Below are positions 21,531 through 32,560 of a stretch of DNA of 64,000 bases, in pieces. Position 1 is the stretch's first letter; each line of letters starts with the position of its first letter. Under the pieces are notes generated by a model. That model made no database searches and had not been told where the DNA came from. It saw only the letters and a list, made by a program, of their open reading frames with translations. The DNA comes from Callaeas wilsoni (Eukaryota; Chordata; Aves; Passeriformes; Callaeidae): contig VWPU01004565.1 of the NCBI GenBank assembly GCA_013398955.1, positions 42,029 to 106,028 on the forward strand, read 5' to 3'. Made by a program: the position numbers and the translations under genes.

Positions 21531-22789
21531 GGCATTCTGTGACTCCGTGACTTTACGGTATTATTTCAGCATTATTTACAAAATATTCCTCAAGCCCTGG
21601 ACCTTCTCAGGAACTCGGTCTGGGCCACCACCTCCACAACTCCATTCCCAAATTCTCCAAAGGGAGAGGAGCATCCAAAGCACATCCAGGTAGGCACCTG
21701 CTGCACACACTCGGCCTTTGGAATGACACCTGGAATTGGCAGGCCAGGATGGGCCGGGGGATCCCGGCCCCGCTGTCCCACTGCCTCCGGAGCCTCGGCA
21801 GCGCTCCGGAGCCTCGTGCAGAGCTGTTGGCTGCCTCTGTAACACAGATGGAGGCTGACTCGGGACCGTGGGCACAGCCATTAAAGCATTCACCTGTGAA
21901 ACACAACTGGGTTCAAAGGAGTTTTCCCTGGAGAAAAACTCCCCCGCCGAACGGCAAAGCGGGGGAAACCGCACACTCCGGCCCTTGCCCTCTCGGCCTT
22001 TCGTCCCCTTCCCTTCCCAGCCCTGGCACCGGGGCGGTCCCCACCATGTCCCCGTGCCACAGCCTGGCAGCTCCCGGACGGAATCGTGGCCGTTTCGAGG
22101 TCAGCAGCGAATTTTCCATTCAGTGGGGAGAGGATTTTGCCCGAGGTGCCTGCAGATGTTCCGAGAGATGCCCCAAGGCCCTGCAGATCACCAGGAGGGG
22201 CTCCACTCACTTCCTTCAGCGCTTCCTTCTGCCTCGCTGCCCTTCGGAGCCATCCCAAGGAATCCTTCCTGGCTGGCCAGGCCTCGGCAGTGCCTGGAGC
22301 TTCCCTCTCCCACCTGCTGCCATCCTCCATCCCTGCCAGGGGGCCCTCAGCTCTGTGCTCTGCGAGGCCTGTGGGATGCTTCCCAGCTCCCGGAGAGAAT
22401 TCCAGGGCGTGTTCGTGAGCTGCAAACCCGGGTCATGATTTCCTTGCAGTAGAGAATTGCAGGCAGAAGAACGTTTCATCCCCTAGGAAGTTCTGTAACA
22501 CTGTGCAAAGGGTCTCAGGCGTTGTAACACACCCGTCCCTCCTCTCTGCCATTGTCCCGATTGGGCACTGGGTGTCCAGGGGTTGGTGCAGTCCTGGGAC
22601 CATTGTTTCTTCGTTCCAGGGGTTCTCCCGGCAGGCGCGGCCGCGGCCCCAGGACTCTGATCCCGCACTCTCGGTGAGAGCTGTGTCTGCATCCCTCCCT
22701 CCGGGGAGAAATCTGTTTGTAATAACACTCCTCTCCCCGAGGTGGGAACCAACAGGTTTAAAAATAATTCCCAGGACTTGTGTTCCAGT
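21531..22789. other. non-coding GC-rich spacer
   Basis: Several long overlapping frames on both strands (up to 229 codons) reflect GC bias, and none has a recognised domain. No repeat family is evident. I see nothing to call. Confidence 0.45.
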
Positions 22790-23110
22790 CACAGGCTGAT
22801 AAAATGGCTGGTTGGGAAACGGCTCCGATGTGACGGAGCCTTAAATTACCGGAGTTTGATGAGCCTGGTACAGGCGTACGGAAACTGTCACCGGGAATTC
22901 TCCCCATCCAGACTTTATGTAATAAGGGAGGTATTAATCAGGAGTGGAGGTCTGCAAATATTTGCCTGTTTCCATAGCGATGGGGAGCCCACACACACAA
23001 TAAATACCTTTTCCCACATGCGTTATCATCGCTGCCTAATCATATAATCACCAAGCCATGGCTCAGGCGGGGCCGGGAGGAGAATAAACACCATTAATTA
23101 ACAGATTTAT
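22790..23110. promoter_or_regulatory. strong candidate conserved non-coding element
   Basis: Non-repetitive island with TTAAATTACCGGAG, CTTTATGTAATAAGGGAGGTATTAATCAGG, CTGCAAATATTTGCC (a near palindrome), an X-box-like GTTTCCATAGCGAT at 22968-22981, GCCTAATCATATAATCACC and CACCATTAATTAACAG. Motif density and contrast with the GC-rich flanks support a regulatory role. Conservation needs alignment. Confidence 0.42.
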
Positions 23111-23851
23111 AAACTAGAGGAGGAGGAGGAGGTGGCAAAGGAGGAATGGAGTGGAAAACGCACATTGGAGCAGGTTTGGGCCTTTCTCATTTCTCCAGGA
23201 AACTTCGCAAACTCTTAATTAGCTCACCAAATCCTCTCTGTCTTCTTCCAAAAATAAAACTTCTGACAACTGTTCAAACCACGCCGCACTCTCACCCACC
23301 AAACACACATTTCAGTACAAATATAAAGACATGGCGGGGAAGTGTCAGAGGCATTGCTTTGAAGGAGGAAAAGTGAGACTTTTGGCATCGCTCGCGAAAT
23401 CCGACAGGTTGTCTCCCGAAGCGGGATGCGGATTGTCTGGAGCTGCAGGGAATGTGGCACATGACAAAGGAGTGCCACTCGGCCAGCCAGTGAATTAGTA
23501 ATGTTTGCATGCAGGAGCTCCACTTGCCTTAAATAATCCCTCCTGGCGTTTCCAAACACCTTTTCCCAGGATGGCAAGTCCGGCCTGCTCTTTGTGCTGG
23601 GAATGGAGCGTCCAGACCCAAAGGGATTTTTGGGATTAAGCCTGGTGTTGTTCGTTCCTCATTCTGTTCTGAATCAAAATGGACTTTTGCCTGTAAAGTA
23701 GCAAAGTTTTAAGAGCTGCTTTGATTTGCAAGGGCCAGCAGGACCCAGAGGATTCGGCTCTGAGTTCCCAGGGGTGAAAGTACCTCTGGCTGCTCCTGCT
23801 GCTGGGGTGAAGAGGGGCTGTCCCCCGGGATTGTCCTGGTGACAAACCACT
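23111..23851. other. spacer with mild AT-rich patches
   Basis: A GAGGAGGAGGAGGAGG purine tract lies at 23116-23132. A short patch with GTGAATTAGTAATGTTTGCATGCAGG at 23490-23515 looks island-like. A 117-codon minus-strand frame at 23224-23577 is not a recognised protein. Otherwise nothing. Confidence 0.4.
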
Positions 23852-24000
23852 CCATGGTTTATGCTGGGGGTAGGAAGGGGCCTTAGAGCTCATCCCATCC
23901 CACAGGAAGGGACACCTTCCACTGTCCCAGGGTGCTCCAAGCCCCATCCAGTCCGGCCTGGGACACTTCCAGAGGTGGGGAATCCAGAGGCTCCCTGTGG
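23852..24000 (-). mobile_element. CR1 LINE 3'-end fragment
   Basis: CCATGGTTTATGCTGGGGGTAGGAAGGGGCCTTAGAGCTCATCCC, GGGACACCTTCCACTGTCCCAGGGTGCTCCAAGCCCCATCCAG and GGGACACTTCCAGAGGTGGGGAATCC are the reverse complement of the CR1 3' region. Confidence 0.92.
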
Positions 24001-24303
24001 AGATCGTAAGCAGCCAGCTCCTGGGAGGGTTCTTATTTCCACTGACACTGCCACGATCCTGGGGCTGCTGGAGGTGCCAGAGTGGTCTCCCCGGAGACTG
24101 CTCCTGCCCAGGGGATGCTCCCATCACCCCTTCCGAGCTGCAGGGGCAGGTTTTCCCAATGAATCGGAGCCCTGCCAGCCTCTCGGTGCCCGCGCCCCGT
24201 GCCAGCGCTCCCGGAGCAGCCCCAGAGCCGCGCTGGTTCCGACCCGTCCGCGGGAGGAGCGGAACCCGGAGCTGGGTTCACTCCCAGCCGCTCCCAATCT
24301 CCG
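24001..24303. other. non-coding GC-rich spacer
   Basis: About 300 bp of GC-rich, CpG-containing sequence between a CR1 copy and a large AT-rich island. No feature is supported. Confidence 0.45.
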
Positions 24304-24745
24304 CTGACATCTGAGTAATGTGGATTTTGCTTCGATGACAAGCTCATTATGGAGCATAATTGCGACGCAATCTCCTGGTAAACACTGGGTTAAACCCCCT
24401 GGAAGATGCTTGTTCCTCTCATTATTAATTAGCACGTGTCCACTCCGCCAGATCCAGAGCCCAAACTTCATTTGTTATGTTCAGCCAAATGCATGAGTAG
24501 CTTTGGAGTAATTATTTTCCAACATCATCTAATACCTCTCTGCACATCAATTAAAAATCCTCTTAACAAGGAACTGCATTTTGTTTGAGATCAAATGCCT
24601 CGTCCAAAGCTGTATCAATCATGTAGAGCTAATTAGTGGGTCTGCTTTATATCATTTGTTTTACTTTATTATTCTATTATACACTTCCTAATGAAACCAA
24701 TTGAACAATTTTGAAATCTTTGTTCAATTAATTGAAGGCTTAAAG
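24304..24745. promoter_or_regulatory. largest and clearest candidate conserved non-coding element
   Basis: Nearly 450 bp of AT-rich, non-repetitive sequence. It contains TGAGTAATGTGGATTTTGC, AGCTCATTATGGAGCATAATTGCG (inverted CTCATTATG/CATAATTG cores), CTCATTATTAATTAGCACGTG (homeodomain core next to an E-box), GAGTAATTATTTTCC, GAGCTAATTAGTGGG and a closing GTTCAATTAATTGAAGG palindrome. No coding frame or mobile-element trace. It has the composition of a deeply conserved developmental enhancer, inferred from sequence only. Confidence 0.5.
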
Positions 24746-25554
24746 GCCAGCTCCCTTTTTTTTTGGCTTTAAAAAGCACGGATGCGAAGGGAAATAAAAT
24801 TCCCCGCGTGTTTTATATCTGTGTCTTCTCTCGGGTAAACGCCTCGCAGCTGCTTTTAAGGTTTTAGCACTATTTTTATGTCCCTTGCAAATAACTCCTG
24901 GCTCGGCAGCCCCGGGAAGGCCTTCGTTCACAGGCAGGTGATGGCAGAGGGCTGCAACAACAGCAGAAAGATCCGTGGGAGCTGATCCCGAGCCCAGAGC
25001 TGCCACATCCTGAATTACTGCCGCTGGACACTGGCGTTTTCCAAGGCAGTTGCAAAAAGGAGCTTTGGAGAGGATGCTCAGGGTCAATATTTGCTGTGGG
25101 AAAAGCGGCTTTGAATTCCTTACTCCTAGGAAAGGAGCGGATCCAGTGTTCCGGGAGGCTCCGAAGAGTTCTTGCTGTCAGTGCCGCTGTCCCGGAGCTC
25201 CTCGCTCCGTGGTTTTGAGAGGAAAACTGTCCGGGGAAGACTCCCCAAGCCCTGCTCAGCCTCCAGGAGCTCCAGCAGCTGGAGCTGAGCAGCACGAGCT
25301 GCCGGGAGCTTCCAGGCCATCCTGCAGCTCTGTTTTCCAGACACCATAAGGAGAGGGAGAATCCCGGCCAGGATTAGAGCCGTGTTGATGAACAAGCAAT
25401 AGTGGAGCATCCCGAAAATAAAATTGCAGCTAGAGGGAGGGAGAGCTGTGACAAGGGAGGGACTGGAAGGATGGGATACGATTGATAAAAAAGCATCTGC
25501 ATCCAAGGAGGCTGATGGCACCTGGATTGTGTCACCCCCCTGTGGCAGCAGCAC
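24746..25554. other. non-coding spacer, no gene seen
   Basis: Mixed sequence with a T-rich run near 24755-24770. No exon or repeat is recognised. Confidence 0.45.
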
Positions 25555-25925
25555 CAGGACAGTGCCAGACCTCAGATCCTGGGGACAGCGCTGGGCTCCG
25601 CATGACAGGAAACACCCTGAGGGGCTGGAGCCTGGACAGGGAGGGGAACGGAGCTGGGAAGGGGCTGGAGCCCCAGGAGCGGCTGAGGGAGCTGGGAAAG
25701 GGGCTCAGCCTGGAGAAAAGGAGGCGCAGGGGGGACCTTGTGGCTCTGCACAACTCCCTGACAGGAGGGGACAGCCGGGGGGGGATTTGGGATCTGCTCC
25801 CAGGGAACAGGGACTGGAGGAGAGGGAACGGCCTCAGGGTGGACACCAGCAGGAATTTCCCCATGGAAAGGGCGCTCAGGCCTTGGCAGGGGCTGCCCAG
25901 GGAGGTTTGGAGTGCCCGGTCCGAG
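25555..25925 (+). mobile_element. CR1 LINE fragment (about 370 bp)
   Basis: This is one of the longest CR1 copies in the window. In order: CCTCAGATCCTGGGG, GGAGCTGGGAAGGGGCTGGAGCCCCAGGAGCGGCTGAGGGAGCTGGG, CTCAGCCTGGAGAAAAGGAGGC, GGGGGGACCTTGTGGCTCTGCACAACTCCCTGACAGGAGG, GGACTGGAGGAGAGGGAACGGCCTCAGG and GCTGCCCAGGGAGGTTTGGAGT. It stops before the tail. The first half is highly similar to 35262-35430. Confidence 0.93.
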
Positions 25926-26464
25926 CTGCCCAGCTCCCCGGCATCTCTGGGACACAGCGGCCGTGGCAGAGCGCGCCTCAATCAGCGCCCCAGCGGCGCC
26001 GCCGCTGCTGGTCGGGGAGCGGGAGTTCCGTGCAGCCGGGCTGCCCGAGCAGCCCCTCTGCAGCCGCAGTGAACGCTTCGCAGCTAAATCAAACTGACAA
26101 ATCAGCAGATGCTGAGGGGCTTGCAGCAAATGGACTGTGTTTCCTTTTTCATATGGAGAAGGAGGGTAAAAATAAGAATGACTTTCACATGCCGTCAGAT
26201 TGCTTGGGAGAAATCAAGGGATATTATAGAAGCATTGGAGCAGAGGGAATGCAGATTTAGACCTCTTGAAATCTGGGGTTCGAGCTGAGTTTCTACTTCT
26301 TGGTAACTAAATAAAAAACTATTCCTCGTGTCGGTTACGAGCTGCATTTAAAGGCACAGGGCTGTTCCAGCAGGAGCCACCTGCGCATCCCTCTTGGATG
26401 CACAGGGATCCAGCCACGGTCTCACCCATCCCCAGCACGGTGTGAACGTGTGCCCGGCCCAGAA
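25926..26464. other. spacer with mild AT-rich segment 26090-26340
   Basis: CpG-rich until about 26060, then AT-richer with ATTTGGTAACTAAATAAAAAAC-like sequence and GTAAAAATAAGAATGAC. Too weak to call as an element. No gene. Confidence 0.4.
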
Positions 26465-26540
26465 CGACTCAGAATCCTGGGATGGGTTGGTTGGGAGGGA
26501 CCTTAAAGCCCCTTGCCTTCCAAGCCTTTGCCATGGGCGA
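26465..26540 (-). mobile_element. CR1 LINE 3' tail fragment
   Basis: ACTCAGAATCCTGGGATGGGTTGGTTGGGAGGGACCTTAAAGCCCCTTGCC is the complement of the CR1 terminus. About 75 bp remain, with the internal part deleted. Confidence 0.85.
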
Positions 26541-27307
26541 AGGAGCAGAGCAGAAAGTGCCTGGGAATATTTATGGATTCCTTGTGAGTAATCAGTGAAT
26601 TTAGGCTCGATGTTTATTGTGCACACAGGTTCCCCTCAGTTCAAGCTGTAACAGATGTCCTGGAACTGCACCCAAGTGCATCCCGACTCCGCCGCTGTCC
26701 CGGAGGAAGCGCCGCTGGACGCAGCCCCTCGGCCACGGGTGGTCCCAGGCCTGGCAGAGCCGTTTGATGTCCGCTCCCCAGGTAGGAAGGGCTTCGCTGT
26801 CGGGACATTTGGGAGCCATTAGGATTGCTCGCTCGTACACGGCCTGTTTTCCATCTCTCCCTGTTCGGGAGGGAAGCGGGGGAAGCATCCTTTTCGGATT
26901 ATCCCGGCATCCTGTTTGGAAAGTTCTGGCCAGAAGGAGCAGCTCCAGGTCACATCCAGCTACGAAACAAAAGCAGACACACACAAACCCCAGGACCTCC
27001 TGCTGTCAGAAGAGAACGAGCTCCCAGGTCTTTGGGGCCTCAGTCACTTCTGAACTTAAGAAGTGTCACAGGAAAGAAACCCCAGTAATTAGTGGAGTGC
27101 TGATGTGGTGTGAGCAGGAGGAAAAGCAGGACGAATGTTGGTTTGGAATTCTGCAGTGTTTAATTTTCTTTGGGGGGTGATGGAAGCAGCCCTTCTGAGG
27201 GTGTAAATCCTTTCCACACCTGGGTTTCAGCCAGAGGAACACCGGGTTCCCAGAATGCCTCTGGATACAAAACAGGGTGCAGGGCAGAAAGTTTGTGGAG
27301 ATTTGGG
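26541..27307. other. non-coding spacer, no gene seen
   Basis: Mixed sequence with no recognised repeat, RNA or exon. Confidence 0.45.
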
Positions 27308-27365
27308 CACCCTGGGCTAGCGGAAGGTGTCCCTGCCTGTGGCAGGGGTTGGAATGAGATGGGCA
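27308..27365 (+). mobile_element. CR1 LINE fragment (short)
   Basis: CACCCTGGGCTAGCGGAAGGTGTCCCTGCCTGTGGCAGGGGTTGGAATGAGATGGGC matches the CR1 segment 'cctgggctagtggaaggtgt...ggcaggggttggaatgagat'. The sequences on both sides are not CR1. Confidence 0.85.
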
Positions 27366-28137
27366 TTCCCATGGCACACTGACGCTCAGCTGCAGCCTCG
27401 GGAGCACTGAGCTTTCCCTGGATCCTGCCTGCGCCTCGATGGGATGCCCAGAGCGGAGATTCCGGCTGGGTTTGCGAAGGGCTGTGGAACAGAGGAACTG
27501 CCAGGTGCTCCGGGTGAGGGACCAGGGCACCGGGATGCACACAGGGAATTAAAAGAGGAGTAAAAAATCGCTGTACCACCCCTGCGACCCAGGCTGGAGC
27601 TCACCTCCGTCCTGAGGGTCTTAGCCCACACGGCATTGAAGCCCCATCTCCAGTCTTAAAATCGGGCCTAAGTAGGCCAGAAGTGCCGGTAACCTGGTGC
27701 TGCCCCTGCACGGGGATGTTTTCAGCTCGAGTGAGCTCTGAGTTCTTGCTTGGCCCCGTGGAGCCCTCCTGGCACCGAGCCCTGAGCAGGGTTTGGTGAG
27801 GGCGGCTGGCCCCAGCCGGGATCCAGGAGCCCGAGCCTGCCCGGGATGAACCCGGTGGGGTCGGGAGCATCCTTAGCCCAGCCCGGAGCATCCTTAGCCC
27901 ATCCTGGGCAGGAAGGAAAACCAGCCATATTTCTGTTTCCCCATGTGTCCCCTCTGCTCCGCGAATTTAGAATATCAGGAAGAAAATGCAGCCCTCTCCT
28001 CACAGTTTTTTTTAGGGCCAACAGGTTGTGGTGTCTCGACAATTAATCCAGACAAAGGTAGGGATGGGTCCCCCTCCCACGGCCGGTCCACACAGCCCGG
28101 GATCTTCTCCTTCCCCTCAGCCAGAACAGCCATCTGG
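27366..28137. other. spacer with a two-copy 22-bp duplication
   Basis: GGGAGCATCCTTAGCCCAGCCC is followed directly by GGAGCATCCTTAGCCCATCC at about 27862-27905, a simple tandem duplication. No other feature is supported. Confidence 0.5.
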
Positions 28138-28620
28138 AAATTAATTTGGAACAAAGTGTAAAGGGAGAATATTTTTGTGATCTAATCCTGTAGGTCCCAT
28201 TATTTAATTTATTTATACAAAGCAGAGAACGCCGAGACAGATGCGGGAGAGAGCTCGAGAGGCAGCGAGGACATTGTTCAGCTCTCCTCCTCTAAAGAGC
28301 CAATTATTCCCCTTCAAGTCCTTTAGTTTCAGGGGCTGCCGGAGTAGTTGGAGGGATAAAAGTGGGAGCCTTTCATCTGGAGGATTCAAGTGCCAGTCCT
28401 CCAGGCAGACCAAAGCCACATGGAGTGGGTTGGCTTCTTTTCCTCCTTAATGCATTATTCTGGAATGGGATTATTAAACATTAGTGAATAGAGAATTTAA
28501 ATTTGCAGCATCGACAGCTGATTACTTTTTTTTTTTTTAAGTAAAAAAAATATTCACTCATCATCAAAAATATAAATTTAATCTTTTAAGGGAACTTCGA
28601 AGGAAAAGCACAATGGTTGC
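28138..28620. promoter_or_regulatory. strong candidate conserved non-coding element
   Basis: AT-rich non-repetitive island with GGAAATTAATTTGGAAC, CCCATTATTTAATTTATTTATAC, GAGCCAATTATTCCCC, CTTAATGCATTATTCTGG, GGGATTATTAAACATTAGTG and GAATTTAAATTTGCAG. A poly-T/poly-A pair near 28525-28550 (T14 then AAGTAAAAAAAA) may form a weak hairpin. Composition suggests an enhancer, but alignment is needed. Confidence 0.43.
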
Positions 28621-29189
28621 CATTTTCCCTGACTCCAAGTCTCCTTTCTGTAATTCTGCAGTACAGGGGAATTTTCTTTTAGCTACCGAATAAAATCCAG
28701 ATTTCAGTCCCTGAAGTCAGGTAATCGGAGGTGTCCTGCCCCACGAATCGCTCACAGCAGGTGCCAAGGAGCTCCCACGCTCCTGGAATTCCCCCTTTCC
28801 CTGGCAGCATCCAGCACTGACCTGGAACTGAGCCCCAGCCTCTGGCACATCCACACCCATCCACACCCACCCACGCTGCCAGGCAAACTTATTAATAATG
28901 AAAAGAATGACTACAGGAGTCCCAACAGCAGCCAAATTGTGGGAATGGCGTTTATTAGGTGCTGATGGCCCAGCCCGAAGTGTTTCCTAGAGCACATCCC
29001 GAGTCCACACTGGCATGGCGTTAATTCAGTTCCACTCTCAGAAAATCAACTTATCCCCAATCAATGTCACTGCGGTTCCAAATGCAGCTGTTTCTGCAAT
29101 GGCCCAATGCAGCTGATGCATTCTAAGTTCCCACCTTTTCCTAATTCCTGCTAACTTTCCCACGTGTCCTGGTGGAGGAACTCTCATCA
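28621..29189. other. spacer; mild island 28880-29110
   Basis: A CCACACCCAT/CCACACCCAC short repeat lies at 28850-28875. The segment 28880-29110 is moderately AT-rich (ACTTATTAATAATG, GGCGTTAATTCAG) and could be a weak regulatory element. No gene is supported. Confidence 0.38.
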
Positions 29190-29260
29190 TCGCATCACGG
29201 AATGGTTTGGGTTAGAAAAGGCTGGAAAACGGTCATTAAATAGAAAACCCTCCCCCAAAT
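29190..29260 (-). mobile_element. CR1 LINE 3' tail remnant
   Basis: CATCGCATCACGGAATGGTTTGGGTTAGAAAAGG is the complement of the CR1 end 'ccttccaacccaaaccattc'. Only about 45-70 bp are recognisable. Confidence 0.72.
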
Positions 29261-29775
29261 CTCGAAGGAAGAGATTTATGGAGCAGTGCCCTTGGTTTTC
29301 CAGCAGGCTCCCGGTCCCTATTCCCCCCTGGAACCAGCACCAGCCGGATCATGCGGCATCAGTGTCGTTGTGCTGACTCGGCAGAAGCGTAACGATTTCC
29401 ATCCATCTCGGGGAGCTGCGAGGAGCCAGAGGAGCGTTCCTGGCGCCGCGCACCTGTCCCTGGGACAGGTACGGCAGAGTAATTGCCGCGTCCTTGCCGC
29501 TGCGCCCGCAGCTGCCGCGGGACGGCTGCTAATAAAGATGCATGGCTGTGCTGGCCCCCAGCTGCGCTCCCGAGCTCCTGCATGCGGACCCGCTCTGCTC
29601 TTAACGCTTTCCGCTTCGTCTCCCGGCCCCAGACACCGGCGGGAATTCCCTTTCTGCTGAACTCGGAGCGTGCGACGCCGCGGTTTGTTGGCGTTTATTG
29701 CTGCCGCGCTCCGGCCGCTGGCACTGAGGCAAGGGAGGGTTTAACCGGTTCATGGATTGGGGATGGATTTAGGTC
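29261..29775. other. GC/CpG-richer spacer
   Basis: CpG frequency rises at 29400-29720 (GCGCCGCGCACC, GCCGCTGCGCCCGC, GCGACGCCGCGG), which may be a small CpG island. No exon or promoter element is convincing. Confidence 0.35.
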
Positions 29776-29895
29776 ACACAGCCACAGAACCCCGGAGTGG
29801 TTCCTGTTGGAAGGGATTGTGAGGGTTGGCTCGTTCCGCCGCATCCGTGGGACACCTTTCACTGTCCCAGGCTGCCGCAAGTGTCACCAGGAGAC
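29776..29895 (-). mobile_element. CR1 LINE 3'-end fragment
   Basis: CCACAGAACCCCGGAGTGGTTCCTGTTGGAAGGGATTGTGAGGG, TGGGACACCTTTCACTGTCCCAGGCTGCCGCAAG matches the complement of the CR1 terminus with moderate divergence. Confidence 0.85.
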
Positions 29896-30717
29896 CCCGA
29901 CCGCTCACAGCCACCGCACAGGGAGATACAGCATCCCATCAGAAATACACAGCTCTGGAAAAAGGGGAATCCTGCAGCACCTTCCAGCTCTTCGCATGGA
30001 CTTGGGAATCCGAGGGATTAGGGGGTTTAGCTGTAAGCCCAGCTCAGGCTGCTCCGCAGCACTTCAAACTCCTAATTTCCCAAAATCTCCATATTACCCG
30101 GTCAAGATCTTTGAGCAACCAGCAGATTTCCCCAGACTGTTAATCCCACATTTCATCCTTTCCTGGGCTTTTTTTAGAGGCTGAGAAATGTAATCCTAAT
30201 TTAATCCTGACTGGAATCTGGCGAGGGAGGCGGAGGGGCAGGGCCGCAGTGGGAACATCTCCATGTGGTGCTGGCACAGCCATGAGGTTCAGTAGGAAAG
30301 GGTTTCCCAGAAATTCCCTTTGTATTCCCGAGGTGAAGACGGTGACCCCACAGCCCTGCTGGCTGGGTGGGGCAGAAAGGGAATTTGGGGGACACTGGTG
30401 GTTTCCCCCCCATGGCATTCCCTGTGGGGAGGGTCCTGGTGGAGAGGGCAAGGAGATGTCGCTGGGAGGCCAGAAGGTGAGTGGAAAACTTGGATATCTC
30501 TACCAAGAACAGCCTTGGAGACAGCCTCAGGTCATTTAATCCCCGATCTGCTGTGGTGCCAGAGTAAATGTCCTCAGGTCTCTGTGGGCTTGGCATACTC
30601 GGAATATTCCAAGAACTTTCATTCTCCTTGTCCCCATCCACCTTTTTCACTGAAGAGCTCATCTCTTCTTCTGGTGGGAAAAGCAGATGGAGATGGAGAG
30701 CACAGAATAAATCAGGA
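29896..30717. other. non-coding spacer, no gene seen
   Basis: Mixed sequence; a 278-codon minus-strand frame spanning 30201-31037 has no recognisable content and is attributed to base composition. Confidence 0.45.
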
Positions 30718-30778
30718 GCTGGACTCTGCTGATCCCTGTGGGTCCCTTCCAGCTCGGGAGATTCTGGGATTCCGTGGC
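30718..30778 (+). mobile_element. CR1 LINE 3' tail remnant
   Basis: GCTGGACTCTGCTGATCCCTGTGGGTCCCTTCCAGCTCGGGAGATTCTGGGATTCCGTGG is the terminal CR1 segment of the 'gttggactcgatgatcctgt' subtype on the plus strand. Confidence 0.85.
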
Positions 30779-31324
30779 CTTCCTTCGTTCGTTCGGATCC
30801 CAGATTCCGCGGTGCTGGACAGGAGCTGCGTCCATGCAAATTCCATTGCCCGGCTGTTCGCTCCAGATTAACCCCATGCTCACTTGGCTTCCTCCCTCCC
30901 TGACAGTCCCAGCTCCCGCCCATACCTGGCTGTCCGTGCTTCCCTGGGAAAAAAATGGAGCCCCATTCCCACCTGCCGTCGTTTCTGTCCAGCTGCCGGG
31001 ATAATTCACTGCTGGCGCTGCTTCCGGGACAAAGCATTTTGTGTGTTTGTTTTCCTGTTTGAAGGGATGTGCCGATTTAGACTGCACCTTAGGAATGTTT
31101 GCCTGGCCCTGTTAGTTAAGCTCAGGTTTAGGTGGTGCTGCTGGGCTCAGGTTCTGGGTTTGGGGGGTGGATAGGAACACAAATAGGAAATCCGGCATCC
31201 CGAAAAGCGAGTGGAGAGAGGAGCCCAGAGGTCTCGGCCTCCAACCCACTTAGTGGAGCTGGGATTTAGGGGACTTTGCGGCGGGGATTAGTGGGATGAA
31301 TCACCTCACTTCCCCTGAAGATTC
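30779..31324. other. non-coding spacer, no gene seen
   Basis: Mixed sequence. A perfect octamer ATGCAAAT occurs at 30834-30841 but is isolated. No gene or repeat is supported. Confidence 0.45.
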
Positions 31325-31440
31325 GCCGGGGCTGTGATTTGTGCCTGCTAAGCCGCTATAATGATGAACAATCCTTTTTATTAACGGGCCTAAAAATAGC
31401 AACTGCAGCCAGACCTTACGTAAAGCAGCAGTGACATGTG
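31325..31440. promoter_or_regulatory. candidate regulatory island with MEF2 consensus site
   Basis: Short AT-rich island with CCGCTATAATGATGAACAATCC, TTTTTATTAACGGG and, at 31390-31399, CTAAAAATAG, which fully matches the MEF2 consensus YTAWWWWTAR. MEF2 factors regulate muscle, neuronal and other programmes. The site may be functional or chance. Confidence 0.38.
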
Positions 31441-32204
31441 CCAGCTCCTGCCCCAATCCCCGGGGAGCCGCTCCAGTCTGGGAGACGCCGGCACCAAACC
31501 ACTTCACTGGAGAAAAGAGCGGGATAAAGCTGCTCCGGTGCCTCGCTCTGAGCACAGGGCAGGGCCTTCCCCTGGGGATTTTCCCCACCAGGTGATGTGT
31601 CCTTCTGGGGCCGTGGGGCTGTAGGAGCAGCACGTGCACTTGGGCACCCATCCACACGAATGTTCCTGTCAGGACACCCCACATCCCAGCACCGTGACTC
31701 CTCTCCCACGTTAGGATTTCATCCCAATTTTACTCCTCAGCTGCCCCTTCGCAGTCTCCCTCTTCACCCCCAGTATAACAGTGACCACTCACACACACCA
31801 GTGGCCGCTTCCTCTTTTTTCCGTGAGGGAAGAGGGGACACGAGACGCGCTGGGATCCCCGTGGGTCTGTAGGCAGCTCTGATTCCTTGGAGTCCATCTC
31901 ACGATGGCTCCGAGATCACCTGAGCACCTCTTGGAAGCAGCGTGTCCCCTCTCCACGTGGGCTTTGGCCCCCCAGCCGTGCCTTTGGGAACCAGCCCTCG
32001 CCAGCTTTGCCTGAAATGAAACAGGGGGATGAAACAAAGGAGGGAATTCTGTCACTCCTAAGAGAAAACGGGCAGAGATTAGCACTGGGGAGAACTCGCA
32101 GCTCCGGGGAATCCTTCCCCAGTGAGCTCTGACTGCCTGAACCAGCTTAAAATGCTGAAAACCCCCAGTTTCCAAACCCTTGACAGCTTTCCCCCAGGTC
32201 TCCT
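31441..32204. other. non-coding spacer, no gene seen
   Basis: GC-rich mixed sequence without supported features. Confidence 0.45.
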
Positions 32205-32560
32205 GCTCTCCGTAACTTCCCAGGCTGAATTAGCAGCGCAATCATGAGAAAAGGAATCGGAGCCTTCTCCAAGCTGTCAAGTGCATTTTGCTGGATGATT
32301 AATTGGCAGAGCTCCGGCCAAGCCCTGGGTCCTGCTAAAGGCCATGCCCTTGACTTGCACCTGCCACTGATTGCAGAAAATGGATGTCTTCACTTTTCCC
32401 TTTTTTTTTCTCCCAGTTTTTTTCGGTGCAGCTGTTAAACTGCTTTAAGGAAATCTTATTTATCTCGACCAGAAACTTGAACTTCTTCTCTAATCTCGGG
32501 AGGCTGAAATGAATGTAATTCTCTGCCTCAGCCTGACTTATGGAAGCAATATTTTAGGAT
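32205..32560. promoter_or_regulatory. candidate conserved non-coding element
   Basis: Contains GGCTGAATTAGCAGCGCAATCATG, GTCAAGTGCATTTTGCTGGATGATTAATTGGCAG, GCCCTTGACTTGCACCTGCC, CTGCTTTAAGGAAATCTTATTTATC and GAATGTAATTCTCTGCC. Non-repetitive apart from a T-run at 32400-32410. Likely regulatory by composition. Confidence 0.4.

Noticed and set aside
23224..23577. 117-residue minus-strand ORF with a plausible-looking segment
   Set aside because: No splice sites in the right places and no recognised family. The overlapping patch is better explained as non-coding AT-rich sequence.
28500..28560. Poly-T/poly-A pair as a retroposon tail
   Set aside because: No retroposon body, target-site duplication or A-tail polarity is visible. 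It is simply low complexity in an AT-rich island.
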